Source of the DNA: Aplysia californica
Lineage: Eukaryota > Mollusca > Gastropoda > Aplysiida > Aplysiidae
DNA: 64,000 nt
Assembly (NCBI RefSeq): GCF_000002075.1
Contig: NW_004797810.1
Location: 203,134-267,133 of the forward strand
Reading direction: 5' to 3'
Each line of letters begins with the position of its first letter. Position 1 is the first letter of the stretch. Position numbers and translations under genes: made by a program. Shown piece by piece: positions 11,501 through 23,546 of the stretch. The notes beneath the pieces are model-generated. The model was not told the DNA's origin, ran no database searches, and saw only the letters and a program-made list of their open reading frames with translations.

Positions 11501-14500
11501 AACGTAACTTTTTTGTTAATAGCATAAAAAGAGAGTAACTCTACACTATTCACTTAGACTTAGAGTTAAGATCGAGCGGTAAGCACTGCATTGTGGCGAT
11601 ACAATGGACCTCGAGCGGCAAGCACGATATATGTCATCTCGCACTTTATACACTGGTAGATATCTGGGCTACGTGACATTGTCAAGTAGATCTAGTCTAA
11701 TTTTGATTACACCGGTGCGGTTAAAGTGGTAAAATGACACCGTAAGTTTTTCTGGAAAAGTTCCAATAATATTATAGCGTATTGAATTATTATGTCACAT
11801 GTATGTGTATGCATGTTTTTCATGAATACCATAATTAATAATTTAAAAGTAAAGCGCATAGAAGAGTGATTGTACCACAGATTTGCGCAATATAAATGTC
11901 ATATTATTATTATAAGCGAATAACGTAATATACGGGATTGAGGGGGGGGGGTGTGTCGCAGGAAAGTGTTAAAAAAAGTGTAAGGGCGGGAGGGGGGGGG
12001 GGCAAACAGTCCCAAACAAAGTGTAAGATTTTATTTGAACAGCCCCAAAACCACGCCGGCCACACCTGCCCAACGTCAGCGAGAGTTTAAGGACCTGACG
12101 CATGTGTCAGCGGACAAACTGTTTTTGTACTCCAAGCAATTTTTTTTTTTGGTAGACATTCACATTTAACTTTTGATTTTTTATCTAACAAAACTCTATA
12201 TTGGTTACTTTTGATTGCAATGAGCATAGCAACAATACAATGTATTCCAATAGTTCTGTGGCATTGTTTTAGCTATACGTACGCCTTGCAACTTTTCTTG
12301 CAACTTTTGCTACTTTTTCTTGCAACTTTTGCTATTTTCAAATGCAACTTTCTCTGAGGACAGACAATGGGTGGTTTGCTTCTTCTTTCCTATAAAAAAT
12401 CTATCGTCTCTACCTCCCCTCCTTCTTTTTTGTGTATGTTACTCTCTTGTAACACCTCTAATCTTTGGGTGGGTGGTTGGCGGGTGCTCTGGTGTGGTTT
12501 GCTTCTTCTTTCCTATCAAACATTTATCGTCCTTATCTCCCCTTCTTCTTTTTATGTTTGTTACTCTCTTGTAACACCTCTAATCTTCTGGCGCTCATAT
12601 GACCTTATGCAGTTGCGAGCACCGTAAAGCCTCTACTAAAACAAACAGATCTAATCTTCGGCGTTTGTATGACCTTATTGTGTTGCAAGTGCCGTAAAAC
12701 TCTTACTAAAACTAAAACGAAAACAAACGTAGAAAATGGTCCTCAAGGGTCGCTCCTCCTGTTAAGAAAAGAACCAAAAACTCCAAATGCCCAAAAATTG
12801 ACGAGCACCTCATTCCACATTGTTGTGAAACATATAGTAGTTATATATATTACAAAATTCTCATCAAATTGCATGGATTGCTATACACACAATTGTAAGA
12901 TCTCTCTCTGAGAACCAATAGAGCAGGCATTTCTTTTTTCCTGACGGGTTAGGACATATTTTACAAAGGCCGAAGAAGCCAAACATTGGACTGTTTTTTT
13001 GTTTTGTTTTTGTAAAGTGTTTACGGCGCTCGCAACTGCATAGGTCATATGAGCGCGCGGGACACACCTAATATTTTCAGTTGGTAGGAAATTTTGAATT
13101 TTGCCCAGGTGGCGGCTGAAGCCTACTCTTATCGATTTTAGACCACCAAGGGATCTTTAACGTGCGCAACTTGCACACGGGCCCTCCGAGATTTTTCGCC
13201 CTTGTCCGAGAAGGCTAGGTGTAGATCTTTCCTACCAGAAGATCAGGGGTGTGGCAGAAAGACAGCGGTAAGTGGGGCCGAGGAGTAGCAGTAGAAAGGC
13301 TGCAGAAAGAGTCAGGAGCCCAGAGGAGGGGGCAAAGGAGGTGAGGGGATGGGGGCAGGAAGTGGAAATGAAAGCAGACAACAGAACATTGCTAGAGAGC
13401 AGAAAAGGAGGTGAAAGGAGACAATTTTAGAGAAGAAAATGTTTTGGTCGCTACCCGGATTCGAACCCGGGACCTTTGAATGAGAGGCCAACACCTTAAC
13501 CTCTAGGCCACGAGAGCCCCCCCACTCTGTGTTGGAAAAGGCCATATGTAAAGGTTGGTTGCATGGGGGGGGGGGGGGGGTGAATGTCTGAATGCAAATG
13601 GTAAAAAATGTTAGTTTATAAACGCCATCTTCAGGTACTCATCAGATTGATAGCATTTGGCAGAAGAGTTTGAGTATGAGAACAAAATGCTATAATAGAG
13701 TTCCAACTTGTTTCTCCTAATGGGTTAACTCTGTTGTTGTGTTTCATTTATTTTCCTCCCTGCTCTCGGATTACGGTTATATGTTGATATAGCTACTTGC
13801 TTTTGTTTTGAACAGGTGAAAAGATTGCCTCATGGTGCTGCTTTGTTGGAATTTGTCTCCACTAGTTTTCCCTTTTTTTGTCAGACTGCTACTTCTGTTC
13901 ATTGTTTTATTTTTATTTTTTCCCCCAGACATTTTGTTGTCAGTCTACTTCCCTCTCCTCCTCCTTTTTCTCCTACTCTTCCTTTTATTTCAAATTCAAC
14001 AGGCTGTTAGGACTTCAATGCATTTGTTGTATGGGAAAGGGGGAGGGGGCATTCTTATTGTTAGATTCTTTTGGGTTGTTACCAACAAGAAGAATCTCTC
14101 TACAGGTGCGACTTCCCCACTACAAAGACAAGAAGTATTTGGAGAACTCCTTCCAGCGATACAAGAAGTTCCTGTACCTGAAGCAGCAGCGTCCAGGCAT
14201 GTTCCTGGTACCATGCTACGACATTGACCTCATGTGGCACTCGCACCAGCTTTACCCCCTTAAGTACAAAGAGGACATGAAGCGAATTCTGGGCAAGCTG
14301 TTTAACCATGACGACAGCGTGAACGACCGCAGTGAAGGCTCCAAGCTCTACAATGCAGACTTAGCCACCAGAGTTGTACGTTTAATACATCTTTTAGTTT
14401 GTCATTTAGATTTACCACCAGATTTGTTAATTTATTTTGCAGTGGTGTATTTGATTTTGACTTAACTGCCAGAGCTGTGAGTGCTGTATATGAATGTTTG

Positions 14501-17500
14501 TAGGCCCTACTTCCTCAAAATTTACCCTTAAAAGGATGTTCTTTATACTTTCTATACTCAAGAATCTTCAAATAAAATGGTCCTACAACAGGTATCCAGC
14601 TTCTTGTTGGGTAATTTACATCCCTGGCTTACAGTGATACATATACTTTTTCTGGCAGATGGTTGGACGGCGCAACTGGTAGGTCCTACTTCTTTTCTTT
14701 CCCTCTGTTGTTTCTATCTGTCTGTCTTACTTTCCCCCAGCCCTAAATGACCTTTATAGTGTGAGTGCTTTTTATTCAACAGATCAAACAAACAAAACGA
14801 TTTTTGGTTGCAGGCTCTCATGCTGTCATTGTTATAGTGGGCCAATCAATTCATACCCTCATGTCAACAAAATATATGATGGACAATTGGGCTTAAGTCT
14901 TGCTCTTTTTTCCTACAGGCATGGAAGGAAGTATTTGGTGAAGGCTTTGCTTTGTACGGGGCAATGTATCGCGGTGAGAACCCTCAAGGAAAGCTAAGCG
15001 CCATCACTGAAGAGGAGCTTATTTCTCTGACCACTAGATCGGCTCATCTGAATTTTGAAAAAATCAGCATCAAAGCAAGCCCAGCTATTAAAGGAAAACC
15101 AAGTTTGAAAGTGTTTACTGCTGTTAATTCCAAAAAGGTAAGGGTAGTTTGGAAGACTTTTTTGTCTGTAAACGTTTTTTAATGGCTTTTCTAAAAGCAC
15201 CCAATCCAAAGTCATCCACCTTATCTCACTCACTGCCAGACCTGGGGAGTTTCAGGTAACATCGATGTACAATGTTCTTCTGTTATTCAAGCCTTTTTTA
15301 TGTGCTCAAACTGACATGAAACACGGCTGTTTAGAAGCAGTACTTAAGTTTTCAGGCAGCCAGGGCGCCGCATCTTGTAATCTGACCCCGGTCGCGGGGT
15401 CATGAGCTCATAGGCAGGGGAATTCCCTGTGTCCCGCTGACAGCGTTGTTCATTTCATTTTTAGGACAATTAAACTAGCAAAATACGCTGATCGGTGACT
15501 TTGTCGTCATTTTATTTTGCCTGTTTGGAACAAGAGGGAACTTCTGCACTCACTGAGAAAGATGCAAAGTTGTATGAAATAACGATAAATATATATATAG
15601 CGTACCAAAAATGGCTCATATTTTACCATTGCCCTTGGAGGATGTAGATTTTTAAATCAAAATTCGAATCAAACAAAACTTGAACAGTTCTTCAAATTCA
15701 CATAGAATACACCAGAAATGGCCAAATATCAAAACTCACTTTGTTGTTTTTGTGGAGAGACCATGGTTTTGGAGTAGTGAAGAGTCCATGGTTTTGGACT
15801 AGTGAAGAGTTGATTGCAGTATCACCTTTTTTTCTTTGTCGGAGGCATGTGGGATGATAGTTCTAGATTTGACATGAGGTGCTGAGATTGCACTACAACT
15901 TTCAGCTGCTGTTCAATATTGCATATCCCAGCTCCTCTTCTCTCTAGCTTTGCCACAGAAGCATGGATACCTTCACCACCCTGTTCCCCTTGTAAAGCCA
16001 AACCAAACCCACATGTTTGTATCCACGGGATGCAGTTGTTTTCTAGAATGTGGTGTTTTTCACTAAAGTGTCTCCTGTATAATGATATGTAAGTTTTTAT
16101 GCATGTGTCAATGTGTGGTAGTCTGTCTTTTGACACTGGTTGGCTGTGTGAAATGTGGATGTGAACGTCCCTAAATGTGTTGTTTCATTGACTGAATTTT
16201 TCTCTAAGAACTGTAAGCGGTGTCATTTATGTTTTGGCTGTGGGTATTTTCTACTATTTCTTTTACAATAAATGCAGTGAGGTCTTTATAAACGCGACTC
16301 ATGATGTATTTGTGGCAGTGATTGCTAATGAAAGAGCGGCTGTGATATGCCTGCGGTGTGATGTTGTGTGAGTCAAGTATGGTGTCTAAATGAGAACAGA
16401 TCGCTGGCTTGGGACAACCCTACGACAAGCGCCAAATTGCAATTTTGCAGGAGAGACAAAAAACGGTCTCATTTTCACAATTCTGACAATAAAAGCATGA
16501 GATTCAGATATGTTAATGCGGCCGTAACGTGATTTGCTCCAAAACTGAAATGTACGAGAATGATGGTACTGCGTTACAATAAATTATTAATAATTTTTTT
16601 AAAAACCCAGGATATTTTTATTCACTATCAAGGTTTAATTAAATTTTCAAACAGTACCTTAACCGAAACAACTCAATAGACCCAAACAATATGGAGCCAC
16701 GAAAGGACCAATGTGTGAATAAACGAATGCAAATTCATAGTCAAATGACTGACTGACTGAATGAATGAATGATTAGATACATAAATGATTAAATGAATGA
16801 CTGTATGAGTGAGTGAGTGAATGAATAAATGAATGAATGAATCAGACCTGCCACTCTATGAAATCTAAAAATCAGGATCTCAGGGGGAAAGAATCGGGAT
16901 TTGGTGAAAAAAATCGGGATCAACGACGAATCACCGAGGCGACTGCCAAGCTGACTAAAATAAATGTTCCTGGGGTGTCCATAAATGTTTCCATGTATAC
17001 GCCCTGTGTGTGTGTGTTTGTGTGTTTCATCATTTTTTTTTTAAATCCTGAAGTTTCCCGTCAAGCACTCCTAGTCCACGTATCTAACATTCCCCCCCCC
17101 CCCCACCACAATAAGTCCCAAAAGACACTTCAACCCGTGTTCATGAACTTTAGTTGACCCTGTCAACGGACAGTACCCGACACACGCAGAGCTCATGTCA
17201 CGTGACGCAAATGCGCGATTGACGGGTCTTGGTGGCTAACCCGACTAACCAGAACTCAGACAAAGCTTGCTCTGAAAGTAACAGTAGAACTACGAATAAT
17301 CAATTAATGTCGCAATTGAAAAGTTATCAGGCCATCATCGGAGAATTGTGAGTGAAACAAAAACTAAAATAGATCTTGAGAATGTCCCAAGTCGGAATGC
17401 CAAATCGATACTACGCACAACAGACGGAACAAAAAAATCGGGATCCACGTAATCGAAATCGGGAGAATGGAGATGCTTGAGATTTGGGGCGAAAAATAGG

Positions 17501-20500
17501 GATATCCTGATTACATCAGAATGAGTAGCAGATCTGAGAATGAACGAATGAATAAATGAATCAATCAATCAATCAATCAATGATCCAACATGCAGTTTTT
17601 ACTCAAACAAAAGAGTGACCGAATATCGGAATTAAAGGAAAAAAGACAAAACAACAGAATCATGTTCCATCAATTCTGGCTCTGTGCAAATGCAACGCGT
17701 TAAAACACTGATCATGCTTCTCACTGTATTAGATTAAGATTGATAGATCTAGTCTTGTGATGTACAACATCAAGTTAAGCTGTGAACAAAGCACTAGCAG
17801 ACGCTAATAACGACATAAATGGAAGTAAATAAAACTTGTTCATCATCGAAGATGTGGTGAATCATGGTTCGCAAAATAGAATATTAAAACTGATTAGTTT
17901 CATGATGTACAGCAAAACGATAAGTGGGGAACAAAATAAAAATTATTGGCAAACGCCTATAACGACATGAATGGGAATGAAGTAGCGTCAATTATGTGGT
18001 GAGACATGCGATCCAGCTTTCCAGTGGTGTAGCAGGAGCTGAATCTCTCAAAGTTCTTCTTCAATCTCTCCTCCAACAAGCAGGGAAGAGTAGAAGTCAT
18101 GATAGGTTGAAGGTATTTATTGAGATTTACATAGACTGATCAGATCTCGATTCTTCAACTCTGGGATGCCTGGCTCCGGAATGCCTTTCATCAACGGCTC
18201 ATTGCACATATCCACAGCATCCCCATGGACCCTTTTCCACCTGTTCAAATTGAGGCGTTGCGTTGGACCATCGTATTGTGTTTTCAAGTGAAGGGCCCCG
18301 GGGTCTTCTTCTGTGCATATGACTTGTGTCACCCTGCTCCATGAAATCTCCCCCCCCCCCCCCCCTAGTTATCCACTGCTAGATTTCTTAGAGACGCTAC
18401 CATGGACTTGAAGTCTATAAAGTCCTGTCCGCTCATCTTCCTCACCTGGTATAGTTGTTTGGACGTTCTTGCCATTGTCACCGCAGTGAAGCACTGGTCT
18501 GGGGTGTAAGTCTCTATTTGCCTAGTTTTTCGTTTGATTGTGGCATTGACGAGTCATTTTCTGTCTCTGTATGACCTTTTTCGAGAAAGGTGTGAGTGAT
18601 CAAATTGAGTTGAAGCTTCGAGCGGGTAAAGCTGAGAGCAAAGGCCACAAATCTGTTCCGGTTTTGTCCTGCACAAGTGTTAGAAAATGTGTGCACGTCT
18701 TTCACACCATCTGAGCTTTGGTTTGAAAGGTAGTAGAACAAACATGTGGCCACTTTGTTTGAGCCACAGCGACCTTCTCTTTCAGTTCACATGTAACAGA
18801 ATATGTCTCTTTTTCTGAGGTCATAGACTGTGAGATTGTACACGCCTAATCTTCGTTTATAGAAGAAACTGGAGCTCTGTCCAAGGGGGCACATGAGTAC
18901 ATGTATTTGCTGTAGATCAAAAGCACAGCTTGTTTTTGTTGGTCCAGTGTCTTTTTTCGCCGCATCTTTGGTAGCCCTTGCAGTTTCTTTATTTATTATA
19001 TGACTTTCAAAGATCTGCTGGTTTCCTTCTGTGATGTCCTTGTCGTTTCTGTGCACGATACAAACTTCACATAGGTCTTTCTTGGGCCTATGAAAGCCAA
19101 GGTTGAAGTCATGGCAAACAAAAATTGGACTGTGCGAAATTGCGATAAGTGTATTTGTTTTTTTAATTTACAGCCCAGAGAAAGCAATAATCTTGGGGCA
19201 ACAAAGCGACATGTGTTATTGTTCAGTCTTCATGGACAAACCAAAGCAAATTCTCGGGGCAACACAGCGTCAAGTGCCCTTCTGGCAGTATTGGTCCAAA
19301 ATATTTATGGAATACACCTCTTGTCGCAGAATTGCAACTTCGGCTCTATTCACTGTAGGAATTTGATATTTTGACACAATGTGTGCCACTATTTTGGTAT
19401 CGATACTAACAAAAAAAATGATTTTTGGGATTTTGGCGCTTGTCGCTGTGTTGTCCCAAGCCAGCGAGATAGGGCCAGCCCTAAGGCTAAGGGATTCATG
19501 CTTTAACTCAGACAACCTGTCTTCTTTCTCCGTTGGTTGTTTTTGAAAGTTAATTCTCTCCTCTTCGGAGTCAGAAAGTACCATGCAACCTTCTAAATGT
19601 CTAATCTCCCAATTTAGTTCCTCCCCACAACTCCATATGTCTTATCTTGTCCTCGCTAGCTTTGCAGATGGTTTTTGAATGTGCTGTCTGTGAGTCCATT
19701 GTAATGCTAATATCAAAGGCCATGAGAATGTCTGATGCAAATTTAGAACACTGCAGGGGTCGCCTTTTCTGTGCCTTCTGCTTGACTGACAGTGTTCTGG
19801 AAAGTTTGTGCAGCTTTTGAAAAGGCGAATCCTCTGTATTCTCAAAAAATCGATAAGAGAAATGTTGGAAAATTAAAGTGATATTTAAGAAGAGAAATGA
19901 AAGATCACGTCCAAGGGAATCACAGGGGAGGGGGTACCCTTTATTTAAAAAATCATATAAAATCACAAATTCTCTTCTCACAAATAACACTTGCTCACAT
20001 AGTTCAAGTATTGCTGTCTCAAGTGAAGCACAGAAATCTGAGTGAAAATCTGAGTTTGGCTTTTAAGATAATAAACTTCAAAATGGAATATAGTTTAAAA
20101 TGCAACATTAGATTAACTATACACTTGTACTGCAAAATGCGTAAATGCTATAACAACAGTGAGATTTCCGGAGCGAAAGTGGGATCGTCTTGTTTGTCTT
20201 AAGGTGATCTTTAAAATGAGATGTTAAACAGGCTTCTAGGTTTATCAGATCAGGAGAAATAGCGACGAAAAGTGATGCGAAAATTACCGGATCTGAGTTA
20301 CGCAGGCACGGTGGCGGGCATCGCTATAATCACAGTTGTTAAGCGTAGGAGTAGCCGACTGACACTGATTTATTACCTTCACGCGGGAAGTCAGACCGGC
20401 TTTAAGTGGGATTTTAACAGCCGTGGAAAAGGCATATATATATGTGTGCAAAAATAAATAACAAATGTAACATTTCATTTAAAACGTTTTTTTTCACAAA

Positions 20501-21713
20501 TTGTGACACAGTTGAAATAAATCGTTAAAAAAGAAACGCTCAAGAAATCTGGAAAATTTCTTGTTTTATTCAGTATGTTTTATTGCCATTTTGCATGCCA
20601 AGTTTCATTGATGAGTGGCGAATATTAAGGTCACAATGATTGTTTTTTAAATAGATGCCAAAACACTTGTCATGCTTGGGACGGTAAGCCAAAAAGTGCC
20701 CGGCAGCGAGTGAGTTAAAGACTGATATTGAATATGTCTTGTTCTGATCTACATAAGCTGCCCAGAACTTCAAATTAGGTGCTGATGTCAATTCAAGGAT
20801 TCTCCCTTTAATGTAAAAATAATAATAATAATAAGATCACTTCTATAGCACCCTCGTTCAAGTGGCTCTAGGTTCCTCCTAATAAATTAATTTCTACTTT
20901 AAAAAATAAAAATAAAAATTTAACAGCTAACACAATGACACATTTCATTCATGCTAGCCCATTGAACATACAAGAGTCCTTTGAAATTCATATGCATCCG
21001 TAATCTGTTAAAAGAACATAATAATATGTACAAAAAGACAGTCACTGTAGCCCCTGATTGCGCTCGTTGAAAGAAAAATCGAAGAATATAACCTAAGTTA
21101 TTTTGAGAGTGGTGTAATTCCCCTTGTCCTTTCATTTTCCTGTAGATTGCACCCATAGGGACACTGAAAGGTGTGGAACAAGGGTGGCAGGACAAGTCAC
21201 TGATGCAATGCGGATTTGAGACGCGCAGTGTCAACTGCGTCAAGTTCAGATTGCGTGAATGCACTGGGTGGGCCTGTCTGGGCTCCAAGACCACGGTAGC
21301 TGAAACGTCGTTCGACATGCTGCAAGTGATTGAGACCATCCCCGTGGGGCAGTCACAGCAGCTGGAGTTGAGCACTCCCACCAGCGCCAACTCCCAGTTT
21401 CAAGTACAGTATTTCAAATTTTTGTTGTTGCAGTGTCAAAATTGAGAATACCGTTGTTTATAATTTTTGCAGATATTTCTTGATACTCATATAAGGGATT
21501 TTAGTGTTTAGTCAAGATGAAACTGTTTTACCATTAAATTGTGACCAACTCCCCCACCACCNNNNNNNNNNNNNNNNNNNNNNNNNNNNNNNNNNNNNNN
21601 NNNNNNNNNNNNNNNNNNNNNNNNNNNNNNNNNNNNNNNNNNNNNNNNNNNNNNNNNNNNNCCCCAGCTGTTCTAACACATACTCACCACACATTTGCAC
21701 ATGTATGCACACA

Positions 21714-21752
<39 letters not shown>

Positions 21753-23355
21753 ACACACACACTCACACTCTTAATCACATAAGTAATTGGCCTTTTAGTT
21801 CATGGCTTTAGCTCCTACTTGTTCCGGTACAAGACTCATTGATTGCTCTATTGCTCTATGTCATAGGTGGACTTTCAAGTTCAAGTGGGACCTGTGAAGA
21901 AAGGACCAATCCTTTTGTTCCTTCGGCCGGGCCAGTATGAGAGCTGCATCATGCCAGAGCATCTGGAGAGTCTGTGGGGACCCGTGCCATTGATGCGTCT
22001 TCCGCCCGCAGTAGACAACAAATGTGAAGTTGCCTCTCACAGGTACATGTCAGTCATGATACGATGGAATCAGGCGCTCGTCAATTTTGGGGTCATATGG
22101 AGTTATTGGTATCATCTTAAAGGATGTTCATTTGTCTATTGATAATGAAAAAATACCCATCTATCTTGAATAGAAATTTTGAGATAAAAGGAGGTGGGGA
22201 TCGCCTAGCTTCAAAGGTCCTGTCCCCACAGAATTATGCAAAGTTAAATGGCCAAATTATGCAAGAAAATACAAAATTATGCAAGTTACCGTAAAGCCAT
22301 TCACGACATGTTTTGCACTTTTTTTTACAAGAATTTTCAAGATTTTTGTACTGAAGAATTGAAAACAGAACATATCAGTATCAGTAATTTTTTTGTTTAT
22401 TTGGAAAGAAAACAATACCCATCAGTCAGAAAAAAAACCAAAAAATATAATCTGTGTAACTTTCAGCTGTATAGAATAGAGGAAAGAAAAATGTTTAAAA
22501 ACAAAAAAAGAAATACAGCTGGCACGCCACTAAAACCAGGGACACCTGTCAAACATGAAACATCGGCAGACATGAGAACAACTTTTGATGGATTGAAAAA
22601 TTGAACAGGCTCAAGGAACAAAATCCCTAACCCTGAACCCCCTAACTGCTGAGATCTTCTAACAAGGAAAATAACCAACTTGTCACTTAAATGAAACTTA
22701 TTACCATGGGTGAAAGTTTTCCGGCATATGCCGGAATTCCGGCTTTTGAAAATAAGCTTTCCAACTTTTCCAGTTTGGGACAAATTGTCGACTTCATACA
22801 TTTCGGAAGTGGTAGTCATTCTCCCCATCCAGTCTCTAGCTCTTTGCATTTGGTTACGTTGCTGGTCTGTCTCAGCTTGCCATACTGGCCAAAATGAACT
22901 TCGCAAGCCCAGAAATAACCCAATTTGATCTATGTCGCAGTAAGCACTTGGCCAACGACCTCGATGTTATTCCTCTGGCAAGATCGCTCTGTGATTTGCC
23001 CAGGTTTAGCCATATTTTGCAAATTGTGGCTGGTTTTGACATCTTTGGTTCATGTCTGTGGGTCGTTTGGACAAGCACAAGCACGTCGCGGTCACACTTT
23101 AAATATTATTGTGATTTATTTTTTTTTAAAGGAAATTCATTCTTTCAGTAAATGTAGATAAGATGCACATAGAATAATAGATGTAGCAACCCCCCGAATT
23201 TTGACGTGGAGCCTATATTATTCTGTGTATTGAAACACACACAAGACTTGACAATTCGTACCTATACAGCGAGGGAAAAAATGGGCGACATCGAGGGTAG
23301 ATCTAATTACATGCAGGCCTGTAGACGGCCGCAAATTTCGTTTTACCGATGAAGC

Positions 23356-23446
<91 letters not shown>

Positions 23447-23489
23447 GGAGGGAGAGAGAGAGAGAGAGAGAGAGAAAGAGGGAGGGAGG

Positions 23490-23546
<57 letters not shown>

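Larger units (their letters stand above)
16401..19467. mobile_element. Inverted-repeat element enclosing a DUF7869-like remnant
   Basis: TCGCTGGCTTGGGACAACCC... at 16401-16437 is matched by its inverted form at 19431-19467, about 33 of 37 positions. Shorter related copies (CTTGGGGCAACAAAGCGACA, CTCGGGGCAACACAGCGTCA) lie at 19192 and 19254. It contains reverse-strand coding remnants and a nested element at 16846-17542. Confidence 0.55.
15225..20714. mobile_element. 5.5 kb TTAA-type element hosting nested insertions (intron 4)
   Basis: The ends are inverted: CTCACTCACTGCCAGAC (left) and CTCACTCGCTGCCGGGC (right, reverse strand), 14 of 17 matching. The right flank is TTAA (20715-20718); the left flank TTAT (15221-15224) looks like a mutated TTAA. 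The interior contains further elements (16401-19467, 16846-17542) and decayed transposon ORFs on the reverse strand. A chance pairing of two end copies from separate insertions is not excluded. Confidence 0.55.

Noticed and set aside
13440-13521. tRNA-like sequence with A and B boxes (also at 30437, 35599, 31663 and 36963)
   Set aside because: Each continues into a repeated non-tRNA body and tail; these are SINE heads, not tRNA genes.
13816-13860. Alternative acceptor for exon 3 reading VKRLPHG after AACAG
   Set aside because: It mimics VRLPHY, but the frame runs into low-complexity sequence and loses the family block. 14106 gives the full conserved sequence.
14440-14480. Mutually exclusive exon 3 ending
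   Set aside because: Length is not a multiple of three and the similarity is modest; kept only as a low-interest finding.
14660-14679. 20-nt micro-exon between CTGGCAG and GTAGGT
   Set aside because: It would shift the frame between exons 3 and 4, which already join in phase.
22463-22906. 147-residue reverse ORF in the intron 6 insert
   Set aside because: No recognisable domain and low-complexity C-terminus; likely a chance ORF.
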